A stretch of 64,000 nucleotides of DNA from Saccharum officinarum (lineage: Eukaryota > Streptophyta > Magnoliopsida > Poales > Poaceae). The number at the start of each line of letters is the position of its first letter. The first letter of the stretch is position 1. The notes under the pieces are model-generated. The model did not search any database. It was not told the DNA's origin and saw nothing but the letters and a program-made list of their open reading frames with translations. Both the position numbers and the translations under genes were made by a program. Location: contig CM036223.1 in assembly GCA_020631735.1 (NCBI GenBank), positions 9,214,191 through 9,278,190 of the forward strand. The letters are read 5' to 3'. Shown here piece by piece: positions 35,601 to 48,910 of the stretch.

Positions 35601-38212
35601 TCAAGGTCAAATCAAAACCTTAAGAAAACAGTGAATAACTAGTGTGCTTGATATTTTTCCTAGTAAGTACATGTAATCACAAAATTAACAAAACAAGAAT
35701 CACTATTTTTGGGGTTCTAAAACTCCAGATCTTGCTCTGGTCAATGTTTTAAGGCATTTTTAGAGCACTTTTTAAAGCCTAAATAATACATCAGAAAACA
35801 CCTATAAACCCCTAACATTTTATGACTCCACTGTATAGATCTCTTCTCATGGTTTCCAAAAAGTCCACATTTTCCATTTTTGGAATTACCTATCATGAGA
35901 TATGAATTTTAGAAGATTTACAAATTTCTGAGATTCAAAAACAGAATTACTCAACCCTAAATTAACTCGCTAAACGCACCCGAACAAGCACCCTAATCAG
36001 TCACCATTTAACCGATGTGTGGGACCCTCTGTACCATTGGGCCCAGCTATCATAGAGAGAGGGAGCCGGACCAGTTTTCTTCCCCACCCCTTTCTCCTTC
36101 ATAGGGACACCGGGAGCAGGAGAGGCGACCGGCCCACGGCTCCGGCCGGTGGGGCAGCGCTCTGGTGGCAAGCGGCAGTGGCGTAGTGACTGGGGGCCTG
36201 CACGCATCCCTAAGCAGTCATAGCTTGGCCAGAGGTGGCTCATGGCCACCTGGCCACAAGCAAGTGCGGCCCGAGCGGCATGGCGACGGCGGCGCAGGCT
36301 CGACGGCTCACCTCGGCGGCGGTGAAGTGGCGGCGCAGCATCCTCAGGTCTAGGCAAAACTATGGCAGCCTTTGGTTGGTAGCGCGGTGAACTAAAGCGG
36401 CTTGGCCACGATGGGCGGTGTGGCCTCTGCTCGTCGGCCATGGTGACGTCCGCGGCCAAAGTGCTGGCGGCGGGGATGGCTCAAGCGAGTGCGCATGCGG
36501 TAAGGCACAACGAGGCAGCGGCAATGGCACACTTGGTGGAGCAGAAGTATGGTGTGAGGTGCAGAATGACTCCGGCGATGAGATTGGCCATGGCGGACGT
36601 GCTCTGGGTGTGACTGGGAAAAGGCAGGGAGGCAATTGGGAAGCTCCAGGGCGAGAGGGGCATGGAGTGGAGCTTGGAAGCGCGTCCTGGTGCTCTTCCA
36701 TGCCGAGGGAGGCACGGACACATGGCAGAGAGGAGGATGCGCGGCGTCCATGGCGAAGACGCTCTGGCGCATGGCTGCCACGCCCTCCCTAAGGGGACAA
36801 TTCGTCGAGCACGTGGCAGGCGCCTCTGTGCCCATATTGGAGGCTGGTTTTGGGCCGGTTCTGTTCATATTTGGGCCAAGGGCCTTGAACCAAAGTTGTT
36901 GACCACAGCATGCTCTACATTTTCTATTTAAGGTGCATCATCATTTGGGCCACGGTTTAGTGGATAATTAAGCCTCAAACTAGCATTGTCAATGCATTGA
37001 CAGCAATTACCAATCTTCAAAAATTGATGGTCAAAACAAGTCCAACAGATGCCATCTTGTTGTATGTTATTCCCCATCATATAAGCTCCAACTTTTACAT
37101 TTGGACCTACCCAAGTCGCTTAACAAATTTTGGAGAACGCGACATGTCAACATGTCAAGGCCGATTAGTGATAAAAACAACTTTTTGCTGTTTTGGAAGC
37201 TCCTATTGAAGGTCCAACTAAGCTCCATTTTGAGTGACACTTGATCCATTGTTTCCATCATGAAAAGTACTACAACTCATATTAAGGAACCTAATTGAGC
37301 TACCATATGAAATTGGAAGATAAAATGTCACGAATATGTTGACTTGATGCTGCCAATTAGGGACTTAGAATATGTCAAGTGTTGGGAAACAACCCTAAAT
37401 TTGACTTGTGGGCCCTTTTTGAGCATGTTCCACACATTTTCATGACTTGACTCTTAAACAAAGTTTGTTCCTTATAAAATTCTCTACACTTTGTAAAAGG
37501 GTGCACAGTCATGCAAAGCTTCTAGGTCACACTTTTGAAATGGTCAAACAAAAGTGTTCTAGGGTCTATACATGGTCAACCATCACTTAGAGACACAATT
37601 AGTCAACATGGTCAACATGAACATTGTTCCATTAAGTGTCCTAAGTGTAGTTAAGGTGTTGTAGAGGCCAAACATACCCACCATGCATAGGTTGCACAAA
37701 AGTGTAGGCCTCACAAGTATTGAAACATAGAAAACACTATAATTGTAGTGCTTGTTTCAAGGCCATATTTCAATTGTTTCATGTGTTGTTGTAAGGTACA
37801 TGCTACACATGCTTCCCTAGGTTGTTCCACATGTTGCAAATGTTTGTTGCACATGTTGCATTTGTATGTTGCATAAACACTAGTCCTCATGGGATGTAAG
37901 GCAGGTTTTAGTTATAATCCAAACAAGCATATAACTTATCATTTCATGTGACTTTTTGATTCCAAACTTCATGAAATTTTTCCAGAGATCAATATAGATA
38001 GGATGTGATGTGAGACACATGAAGATATTGCCATAACACCATCCAAGCCTATATCTTTGAAAATGGCTTATATGTAAAACAAAAGGGTAACATCCAACTT
38101 TAGGTCAGGCTCATCTCCATAGGTTGACCTCGACATTGTCATCTCCACATAATCTATCATATTTGAGCACAAACCCACTGCTTAGTGAGTGACAAACACC
38201 TGGGGTGTTACA
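32627..38212 (-). repeat. 3' LTR of the 16.3 kb element
   Basis: In plus orientation it starts TGTAACAGAACCG and ends GGGGTGTTACA. It contains a GC-rich island (36060-36860), whose open frames on both strands recur with frame differences in the partner LTR and are judged non-coding. It also contains a segment (33400-33660) shared with the family A LTR at 17180-17460. Confidence 0.9.
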
Positions 38213-38229
38213 GCCCTCCCCCCTTAAAA
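38213..38229 (-). promoter_or_regulatory. Polypurine tract
   Basis: On the minus strand TTTTAAGGGGGGAGGGC directly precedes the LTR start TGTAACACC. It is the plus-strand DNA primer site of LTR elements. Confidence 0.85.
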
Positions 38230-41200
38230 GAATCGCGTCCCGAGATTCGGAATGGAAGACCTTTTTAAGGAAGAGAGGCACATTATCTTGTTCCCAACAT
38301 TTGCTATAGCATTCAGCTACAAAGCTTCAACATCGGTGAACAATTTGGTCAAAAGCACTTTCTGATACTTGCTCTTAATGGTCAGCTTTGTCTGAAGAAT
38401 TTCCTTCATTGACTTCCATGAAGCATTGTTACTTTAGGAGGAATCCAAGACAACGCAGTACTTCGTTTTAGTCTACAGAGATCATTTGGCCCATAAGCTA
38501 ACCCCACTCAAGTATTTAATTCTTTAGTGAATCACCGCATAGGCCATATGAACTTTACACTAGACCGGAATTATCAGAAGTATACTTGTTGAAATGACTC
38601 TATGTTCACAAAGTTTGAGAAGTAGTCCTCTTCCAAAGTGGCTTGAGTACAACCTTCCAAAGGGTGAAATCATAGACGACAAACATTCTCTGAGGCCATA
38701 GGATACTGACTAACCAATAGACAAGGTCTATGTTAGTCGTAAATGTTCATTCATTTAGACACCAACTAATGGAAAACTACTTGAGGTTCCATGTGTGTAG
38801 TTCTCTTTCTCTGATGACAGCACTGTATTATCTGAGTCTATTGAGGGATTAGTAAATATGATAACTGACTCTATCGGCTTCGTATTTCTACCAATAGCTA
38901 TCTAAAAGATTCTTTTATCCAAAGACAACAGTGATATGGGTTGAAGTAGATGCAACCTCCTGGGTAAAAACATTTATAAGGTACTAAAGTACGTCATCAT
39001 TGGAAAATTAGTACCAAAGCAAAACATAGTGAGGCTGACTTAGTTGCACTGTAAGTTGAGTTGACTTGTAGCATAGCAACTTTGCCATGCCAACCTTTCA
39101 CCTTGAGGCTTCCTCTTTAGGATCAAACAACAGCTCTTAAGACGGGAAATCTGTTGTTTGACACTTTTTAAATTGCTTTTGATTCGCGATGGTATAAATT
39201 GATTTGTAGAAACCAAGACTGCTCGTACATTGGGGATACGAGAAAGCAAAAGCAAATGAAAGAGTGTAAACTAGTATCTGTGAGACCTCAAAAGGGCCAT
39301 CCAACAGCAGATCTCGACTATTAATTTACATACCAATTCGAGGATGCACACGCTTTGAACTTGCGGGTTACTTTTGCAGGGCAAAACACACACTCTGCTT
39401 GGAGGATCTTTCTACAAGAATAAGGAACCATTTCTGAATAGTCCTCAATACTTCATCCAATAGAGTTATGAACAAACCGTTTGTGGCACCTAAGGGCACA
39501 AGGATGCTAATTGAAACTAGGGCATGCTTTCTCTAATTCTTCACTTTAGTTGATAGAACACCTTGCACTCTCTGTGTGATTGTCCAAGATGGATTTAACT
39601 TGGTCACAATGGCTGTGGAAGATAGGGTATCACTCAAGTTGTTGGCTAGTTGATTAACTTCTTGTTGGTTATTGCTCTGTAAGACATAGCCTTCATAGCT
39701 ACCAAGGAGTCGTTACCTAGTTGGAGATTAACCTTCCTATTAGTAACTAATTAGTTGTCTCTCAACACTAAAAAGTTCCAAATCTTCATTCTTGATCACA
39801 ATAATTGTGGTTGAGACAAAGTAGATGGTTGCCATCGAAGTCAGCAGATAAGGAGTCACACCAGAGATGGTTGATTTCGATGGTATGGCCATTATGCATA
39901 CAAAGGTTAAAAATTGCTTAATGTGATGATCGAGTATTATCCAACATATGACTTGTCCAACATTAAATGTTGTGTGTCTTTTTTATCCAACAGGAATAAG
40001 GTACTTCGCTCACTAGATGATGTTCGTTAATGCTGGGGCAACTAAGTAGAGTCACTTGGCTACCACATATTGTAGTCTGTTAATGTTTATGTTGGTGACC
40101 TATTCTTCAAAGGTTATCCTCTTAGCAACTTCAGGAGGAAGCTCTACTACATTTAGTCCTACATAAAGATCTTACGATAAGATATGGGAAAGATAACCAA
40201 GGAAAAGTTCACATGAGAATAACACGTTGATGTTGTTCCGCAATGGATCATGACTAGAAACCCCGATACCAGTGCGTGCCGAGCAGCACAACCTTGTGTC
40301 GGCCGCCCACAGGAGGCTCTCGGTTTCATCACGGCACCATTAGTTGCTACTCATAACACCATTACCGATCACACCACCAAGGTGAAATTTCAAGTGACAC
40401 AATTTGGATGGTAAAAACAAGCATTATACAAGGGAGGGATAGCAAGCAAAGGTAGTCACAAGGTTTGGAATTAACCAGGAGGTGATTTGAAGATCAAAAC
40501 ATAGCACAAGAGAACATAGCTCAATTGCCGAATGCGACTAAGCATGAGATTTTTGCTTAATTTCACGCATGCCTAGCGTTCACCAAAGTGATGAGAAAAA
40601 TGAAAGATTACCATGAGATTTGGTCATGTTGGACAACAACATGAGATCAAAACTGGTAAACACCCCGAGACTTGGGAAGGTTGGGGATGGATTAAGCAAA
40701 TTTCACGGGCAAAAACCAATCTGTAGTCATAGATTGAGTTGATAAGGTAGATGCCCGAATTTGCAAGCACACGATTTCGAGGCCATAGCAGAGAGACGTT
40801 GCGTCACACTAGCTAACCTTTGGGAGAGGTAACCGAAAGGTCCAACATGGATTTGGGTACGGTCTCCACAATTGGCAACGTACGAACCATGGTCAAAGGC
40901 TAGCGTTGATGAAAGTTAACTTGGTTGGTCAGTCGATAAAGGCCTTCACAAAAAGGGTTGGAACACATCCACGGCTCATGCAAACAAATAGGAGAACTAA
41001 ACTTTGGGCTTTCGGTCAAGCAAAGGCATGGATACAAACATTCAAGGGCTAACCACCAAGTCTACAGGCTCAGGCTCCTAAGAGAGAAACCTAATTGAAG
41101 ACAACAACCATACAATTACATAACGTGAACGTTGTTCTAGGATAAAGCTATGCGACCCTCGTATGTTCACCGAGGATAAACGAGGTGACAACTAGGGTAC

Positions 41201-43307
41201 TACCTAGATAACAAGCATACATACACGCATCATAACTTCAAGCAACACATGAAGAAGCTTACACAAACGAACTCAAGCAACTATTACCAAGCAACAAGCT
41301 CGCACCTAGAAATCATTACTAATCACTAGGCTCACCCCTAACAAGCTTTATCTAAAGCAAGAACTAACTACAAGTTTAGCTTAAAACAAACGCTAGCTAA
41401 GGTGATGAACTTAACATGTGCATAGAATCTGGACAGCAGCACAGTGGTTACTTGTTTCAACCATAACAGAGGTTGTAGACATCCCACAAAGGTGATCCTA
41501 GACTTTATAGAAATCTTAGGAAGATGACTACACTTTAGTTATTCATACCAATAGCTAATTCATAGATTAACATGGTCAAACATGCTGATGTTTCAGGTCT
41601 GTACAAACATGGACAGAAAACTGACATGAACTTCAAAAATGCGTAACTGGAGTTCTAGGGACCCAACAAGGCTGATCCTTAACTTGATGTAAAGATTATT
41701 ACGTTTTCTATAACTTTATTATTATCATATTAAGATGATTCTATAGCTAACAAGGCCAAACAAGACAAAGAAGACATCTCTGCCTAGATTTAGACAGATT
41801 CTGTCATTCCACTTTACAAGATCATAACTAGAGATTTAGACCACCACAATTGGTGCTATAGGACATTTTGGAAAGCTTAGAAAAAGTACTACACTTCTTC
41901 TATTATCTCCAAGACATGATTCCCTATTCACATAGGTCAAACAAACCAAACATTCAGATCTATTCAGAGCATAAGCAAAACCTGACAGTAAACTTCTAAA
42001 ATTCATAAATCCCAAACCATAAGGCCTAGTGTCAGGAAATTTCAGGACAAGCTAGATGTGTAAGTTAGCTATAATTTTGGTATTCTCCATAACTACAGAA
42101 AACACCATTATGACCATGAAAGCATCACTACAATGGAAACAATTCTAGCAGCCAACGTGCAACAAGCAAAACAAAGCTTGCCTTTGTTCTACTTAACAAG
42201 AGAGCACACAAACATATTATTCTAGCAGCTCTAAACATTATTACCTTAGACCAACACTAATTTAATTCATTTATGAGAATCACAATTACTGAAATGAGGT
42301 CTAAAGCACTTGCAATTTGCTTATATGAACAACACATCCACCGCTTGGATAAACTAGAGAACATTTACAGGTTCAAGCATGTAACCACAACTATTTTTAG
42401 CAAGGCTAAGCACACACTTTTCTCAAACAACATGGAGTAAGACATTCTTGTTTTACTCCACATAAGAAAGATAGTGTACCACATCAATCACAAGTTACGC
42501 ACTATAGAACAAGGGTGAGAGGAGCATAGCTATGTATAAGGCAACAATCATGAAGATGCATGCTTCGTCCTATTCGTCCTCACAAGATTGCCAACCTAAG
42601 GTGGCGATCACGTTCTATGTCAGTGGCATAACACGCGCTCTTTCGATATATAGCTAGTCGTCAGCTACATTTGACTTACGCATTCGTGGTTAGCGTACCT
42701 ACAGAAAAGTTTCATTGCAGCCCAACATTTTCCAATATAGCACACAATGAAAGCAGAGAAGTAAAATTCTAAGTACTCCCATGTATATATACCCCCATAT
42801 ATATACATGTAGCACCAAAACTACCCGAATCATTAATCACCCACAATTAAGTACCTTCATATATACATGTATGTAACATGTAAATAATCCAGTAACCAAA
42901 ACTAGCTCTCCCCTAGACCGTAGGTTGTACGGTCATGCTCTCACAACTCACACTTACTTGAGCATAGGTGCGATGTTGCATAAAAGTAAACTAACAACAT
43001 ATATGGCTATTTCATATATGAAGGCTACCTCTAATCTGACACACCGGGTAGCATAGTGTGGGAGAGTCATCACACATACATACCTTGGCCTGGGCGTAGA
43101 TGCATAAATAAAAAACCCCCAAGTTAGTACTTATATAAGCCACCTAATAATCCTTATATGGGCATAAGGAAATTGACCACTGGCATACTTAGGTTTAAAA
43201 TTTAGATTTGACAAACCTATATATATAGCTATAAGTTGATAAAACTGATTTTATAAAACAAAACCATTGTTTTAAATACACATACGACAAGTTTAATGTT
43301 GAATCAT
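38230..43307 (-). other. Non-coding internal domain of the 16.3 kb element
   Basis: No gene could be supported in these 5 kb. The longest open frame is 71 codons (39040-39255, minus). 40250-40400 and 42600-43300 resemble the leader and spacer of the coding family A copy (18225-18998 and about 19780-19890), so the leader is retained while gag-pol is deleted or replaced. A heavily decayed pol remnant in 38230-40200 cannot be excluded by eye. Confidence 0.6.
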
Positions 43308-43319
43308 GCTCTAATACCA
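43308..43319 (-). promoter_or_regulatory. Primer binding site of the 16.3 kb element
   Basis: On the minus strand TGGTATTAGAGC lies two bases from the LTR end (GTTCTGTTACA). It differs by one base from the initiator-Met consensus. Confidence 0.88.
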
Positions 43320-43321
43320 GC

Positions 43322-46300
43322 TGTAACAGAACCGTCCAAATTATAAGAGCACAAGTACAAAAACAATCACTGAAATGATCAAATTCTCGCACTTGAGCCC
43401 ATACAACTCCGGTAGTCCAATGAAATCACGAGGGATTTCAAACCAACCAACATACAAGCCAAGATCGTAGTGATTCAACATAACAAGTCACATGTTACAA
43501 CCATTTCACAAGTAATTCAATATACATCGGATTCAACGTAGTTATTACAACTTAAGTTCAAAAGTAGCAGAAGCAAAGTAATTTGAAACTAACATTATTC
43601 TTATTTCAAATACATGTCAGTACAATGGTCAACTTCCAACAAGAGCATTAGAGAAAAGGTAAATAAGAAGGATCATGCCCATGATCACACTCTGCCACAA
43701 GGCAGGAGCCAACCAACTCTTGCAGTCGCCATGATATATCACAACCTGCAACAAGTGGGGATAAAACCCTGAGTACAAGAAGGTACTCAGCTAGACTTAC
43801 CCATCAGAAACCAGAAATAAGGTGACACCAAGGATCATGCGAGGCTGATATAAAGTGGGCTGGCTTGACAACATTTTGCATAAACGCTTAATATGGATAG
43901 GTAATCATTAATGCTTAAGCATCAAGTTAATTATCATTAACCTATCATCTATATTAGAACCTGTACTAGAGCACTCACTTTATTAGGAGCAAACAATATT
44001 AACCATAGCAGGTATAAATTGAGGCAACCTTTCCATCGTTATCCAATTAACCATCAGTTCAATTTAATTGAATCTACGTTGCCGCTGCTTAAGTCAAGTG
44101 CTCACTAACCGGGAGCGACGGTGATTCGAATCGAATTCCTATCCAGCTGGAGGGGTATTTCTAACACTCACCGTGCAGGCCCCTGCCAGGGTCGCACAAG
44201 CCACCTTTCGTACAATTCAGGAGTCGCGGGTTCGAATGATGTCGCATCCCTAAGGGCAACACTCTGCTAGGTGATAGGGACTCTAACCCCCCCTGGTCTC
44301 ACACCAATGTCCCCAAGCACATCCTTACTCTCCTCTAAGATGCGACCTACCATTCGACTCCCGGCCTGAACCGAATTACTCGGCTTCGCGGTCAGAACGG
44401 CTTATCCGGCCAACTAAGTGTTAGACTGCGTTCAACATGACTCAAGGACGTACAGCGAATCGGTCCTTAAACGACTCAGACGGGAATAGATTCACACCCA
44501 AGACCTCCATGCCTTGTCGCTTCACTATCATCATCTCACCCGGTCTCATTTCATTTTATTAACACATGGTTCCATTCCACGATAGCACATATAGCCAACC
44601 GTGCCATATATGAATATCCCTACATCTCGCAGGTGACAGGAAATCACCTGACTTCTACCGCTTAAAGCACGGCTAAGCATCTACTCGATCCTAGTCTATG
44701 TAGGATTCAAGGATTCATATATCTGGACAAGGAGTGATATAATGCAGCAAGGTTTTCAACCAACTCCTATCACTTAATGAAACAATACTTATAACATATA
44801 TAGAATTAATTGCTTTGAAAGTAGGAGGCTTATAATGCTCCGGGGCTTGCCTGGGATCCGACTCAAGTTAGAGTTTGTCAGAAGAAACTCGCTTGGCGAG
44901 CATTCTCCAATCAAGCACTCGTCCGAACTTTCTACCTTCGAGATGGATCCACCACACCATCTTCTGGTTAGCTCCACATCAGGTCCTTCACGTGTTTTAG
45001 CTAGCGTACCTAAATGAGGTGCAACAATGCATATGTATGAATGCATAGAAGGGTAATAAACAAAGAAATCAAACAAGCATACCAAAGTTCTCATAAACAC
45101 CTAGAGCTAATTAACTTAATCCTCATTAGGGCATAACATAGAAGATTATGAGCACAACAATCAAGGCACAAGTATCATAAGATTACAGGGTACCAACCCA
45201 AGTACCATCAAGGATATGAGTCACACTTTAACCCACTAGCATGGCAAAGTTAATCAAAGCACTAGACTAGAATTTATCACATTCTGGGCATCAGAAACAA
45301 CAGCTAAGTAATTTAATCATAACTGCAGATTTACAACTCTAAATGACTTTCAAGAAGATATTCTAGAAAGCTTATGAAATGCTCTACAATTCATTTATAA
45401 TCACCTAAGCCTGATTCTCAAGTTAATGGGTCAAAAAGAGGAAACTACAGAATCTGGTCTGCCCCAAACAGAGAGCACCCAAATCTGGGACCAGACTTTA
45501 AACATCTATAACTCAAAGACTAATTGAGCAAATGCCACCAAATTTTAACATGAGCTAGATACATGAATTATCTACAACTTTTGTATAAACAAGTTTTCCA
45601 GCAAAGCACATTATCATGAAGAACTTTGCCAAGTTTCCAGATCTGCCTAGAAACTTCATTTGCAAGAAATAATTATTAACTTATGTTGCAAACATATAAT
45701 TGGACAAAACCAACTTCACCAACAAGTCACACATGACTAATGAACACCAGAAAACATAGTGTGCATTCCTAAATAAATTCTTTTAATGTATTTTCTTAAT
45801 TTATTTAGATAATTAGGTGGAATTATGAACACCTACCACGAATGCTCAATAAATTCTACCAAAATTACAGTGGCCTACAAATGCTCCCAAAAGTCTACTG
45901 TCCAAATTTCATGTCATTTGTATATGTATATCAACCTCTATGAAAAATACAAATGACCAATACAATAAATCATGTGAGAGCAAGTTAAACCTAAAACTCC
46001 ATATTTTCTATGAACACATGGCCCTAGCATGAACCAATATGATATATAAACATCATACTAAGCTAATGGAATAACATTTTCCATTTTATCATTTATATAT
46101 TATTTATAAGCTAGTTATCAAGACATAAACAAGTTAAACCAATAACTTGATCATACGGTAAGCAATGACCACGAAATTTATACCATAGTACAATCATAGC
46201 ATGAAAAGACTACCATAACAATTTCACATCATTTGGAGCAACACAACTCAAGATATAAAAATGACAAGCAATATAATGTAGATTTCCTTATTATCAAGGT

Positions 46301-48905
46301 CAAATCAAAACCTTAAGAAAACAGTGAATAACTAGTGTGTTTGATATTTTTCCTAGCAAGTACATGTCATCACAAAATTAACAAAATAAGAATCACTATT
46401 TTTGGGGTTCTAAAACTCCAGATCTTGCTCTGGTCAATGTTTTAAGGCATTTTTAGAGCACTTTTTAAAGCCTAAATAATACATCAGAAAACACCTATAA
46501 ACCCCTAACATTTTATGACTCCACTGCATAGATCTCTTCTCATGGTTTCCAAAAAGTCCACATTTTCCATTTTTGGAATTACCTAGCATGAGATGAATTT
46601 TAGAAGATTTACAAATTTCTGAAATTCAAAAACAGAATTACTCAACCATAAATTAACTCGTTAAACGCACCCGAACAAGCACCCTAATCAGTCACCATTT
46701 AACCGATGTGTGGGACCCTCTGTACCATTGGGCCTAGCTATCATAGAGAGAGGGAGCCAGACCAGTTTTCTTACCCGCCCCTTTCTCCTTCACAGGGACA
46801 CCGGGAGCAGGGGAGGCGACCGGCCGGCGGCTCCGGCCGGCGGGGCAGCGCTCTGGTGGCAAGCGGCTGTGGCGTAGTGACCGAGGGCCCACACGTATCC
46901 CTGAGCAGTCGCAGCTCGGCCAGAGGTGGCTCATGGCCACCTAGCCACAAGCAAGTGCGGCCCGAGCGGCATGGCGACGACGGCGCAGGCTCGATGGCTC
47001 ACCCCGGCGGCGGTGAAGTGGCGGCGCAGCATCCTCAGGTCTAGGCGAAACTGTGGTAGCCTTTGGTTGGTAGCGCGGTGAACTAAAGTGGCTTGGCCAC
47101 GATGGTCGGCGTGGCCTCTGCTCGTCGGCCATGGTGGCGTCCGCGGCCAAAGTGTTGGCGGCGGGGATGGCTCAAGCGAGTGCACACGCGGTAAGGCACG
47201 ACGAGGCGACGGCAATGGCGCACTTGGTGGAGTAGAAGTATGGCGTGAGGTGCGGAATGACTCCGGCGGCGAGATTGGCCATGGCGGACGTGCTCTGGGT
47301 GCGACTGGGAAAAGGCAGGGAGGCAATTGGGAAGCTCCAGGGCGAGAGGGGGCATGGAGTGGAGCTTGGGCGCGCGTCCTGGTGCTCTTCCACGCCGAGG
47401 GAGGCACGGACACATGGCAGAGAGGAGGACGCGCGGCGTCCATGGCGAAGACGCTCTGGCGCATGGCCGCCACACCCTCCCTAAGGGGACAATTCGTCGA
47501 GCACGTGGCAGGCGCATCTGTGCCCATCTTGGAGGCCGATTTTGGGCTGGTTCTGTTCATATTTGGGCCAAGGTCCTTGAACCAAAGTTATTGACCACAG
47601 CATGCTCTACATTTTCTATTTAAGGTGCATCATCATTTGGGCCATGGTTTAGTGGATAATTAAGCCTCAAACTAGCATTGTCAATGCATTGACAGCGATT
47701 ACCAATCTTCAAAAATTGATGGTCAAAACAAGTCCAACAGATGCCATCTTGTTGTATGTTATTCCCCATCATATAAGCTCCAACTTTTACATTTGGACCT
47801 ACCCAAGTCGCTTAACAAATTTTGGAGAACGCGACATGTCAACATGTCAAGGCCGATTAGTGATAAAAACAACTTTTTGCTGTTTTGGAAGCTCCTATTG
47901 AAGGTCCAACTAAGCTCCATTTTGAGTGACACTAGATCCATTGTTTCCATCATGAAAAGTACTACAACTCATATTAAGGAACCTAATTGAGCTACCATAT
48001 GAAATTGGAAGATAAAATGTCACGAATATGTTGACTTGATGCTGCCAATTAGGGACTTAGAATATGTCAAGTGTTGGGAAACAACCCTAAATTTGACTTG
48101 TGGGCCCTTTTTGAGCATGTTCCACACATTTTCATGACTTGACTCTTAAACAAAGTTTGTTCCTTATAAAATTCTCTACAACTTTGTAAATGGGTGCATA
48201 GTCATGCAAAGCTTCTAGGTCACATTTTTGAAATGGTCAAACAAAAGGGTTCTAGGGTCCATACATGGTCAACCATCACTTAGAGACACAATTAGTCAAC
48301 ATGGTCAACATGAACATTGTTCCATTAAGTGTCCTAAGTGTAGTTAAGGTGTTGTAGAGGCCAAACATACCCACCATGCATAGGTTGCACAAAAGTGTAG
48401 GCCTCACAAGTATTGAAACATAGAAATCACTATAATTGTAGTGCTTGTTTCAAGGCCATATTTCAATTGTTTCATGTGTTGTTGTAAGGTACATGCTACA
48501 CATGCTTCCCTAGGTTGTTCCACATGTTGAAAAGGTTTGTTGCACATGTTGCATTTGTATGTTGCATAAACACTAGTCCTCATGGGATGTAAGGTAGGTT
48601 TTAGTTATAATCCAAACAAGCATATAACTTATCATTTCATGTGACTTTTTGATTCCAAACTTCATGAAACTTTTCCAGGGATCAATATAGATAGGATGTG
48701 ATGTGAGACACACGAAGATATTGCAATAACACCATCCAAGCCTATATCTTTGAAAATGGCCTATATGTAAAACAAAAGAGTAACATCCAACTTTAGGTCA
48801 GGCTCATCTCCATAGGTTGACCTCGACATTGTCATCTCCACATAATCTATCATGTTTGAGCTCAAACCCACTGCTTAGTGAGTGACAAACACCTGGGGTG
48901 TTATA
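43322..48905 (-). repeat. 5' LTR of the 16.3 kb element
   Basis: This is a direct repeat of 32627-38212. It ends TTATA where the partner has TTACA, one terminal mutation. The GC-rich island lies at 46750-47560. Substitutions against the partner are mostly transitions, and there are few indels. Confidence 0.9.
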
Positions 48906-48910
48906 GATAG

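Larger units (their letters stand above)
32627..48905 (-). mobile_element. Complete family A LTR retrotransposon, 16.3 kb, non-coding
   Basis: Two direct repeats of 5586 and 5584 bases flank an internal region of 5.1 kb. The perfect 5-bp duplication GATAG lies at 32622-32626 and 48906-48910. On the minus strand the order is 5' LTR (43322-48905), primer site, internal domain, polypurine tract, 3' LTR (32627-38212). The internal region has no open frame above about 71 codons and no gag or pol motif, so the element is non-autonomous and must have used proteins from relatives such as the one at 13379. LTR copies differ at roughly 2 to 4 percent of sites in the stretches I compared, implying a fairly recent insertion. 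It landed upstream of the transposase gene. Confidence 0.93.

Noticed and set aside
36001..36931. Frames of 113-158 codons in the 16.3 kb element's LTR and their partners at 46706-47623
   Set aside because: Frame lengths and starts differ between the two LTRs because of indels, they are in the GC-rich island and no domain is recognisable.
38230..40200. Decayed pol remnant in the internal region of the 16.3 kb element
   Set aside because: A few phrases on the minus strand recall the post-integrase region, but no run of family residues could be supported without a profile search.
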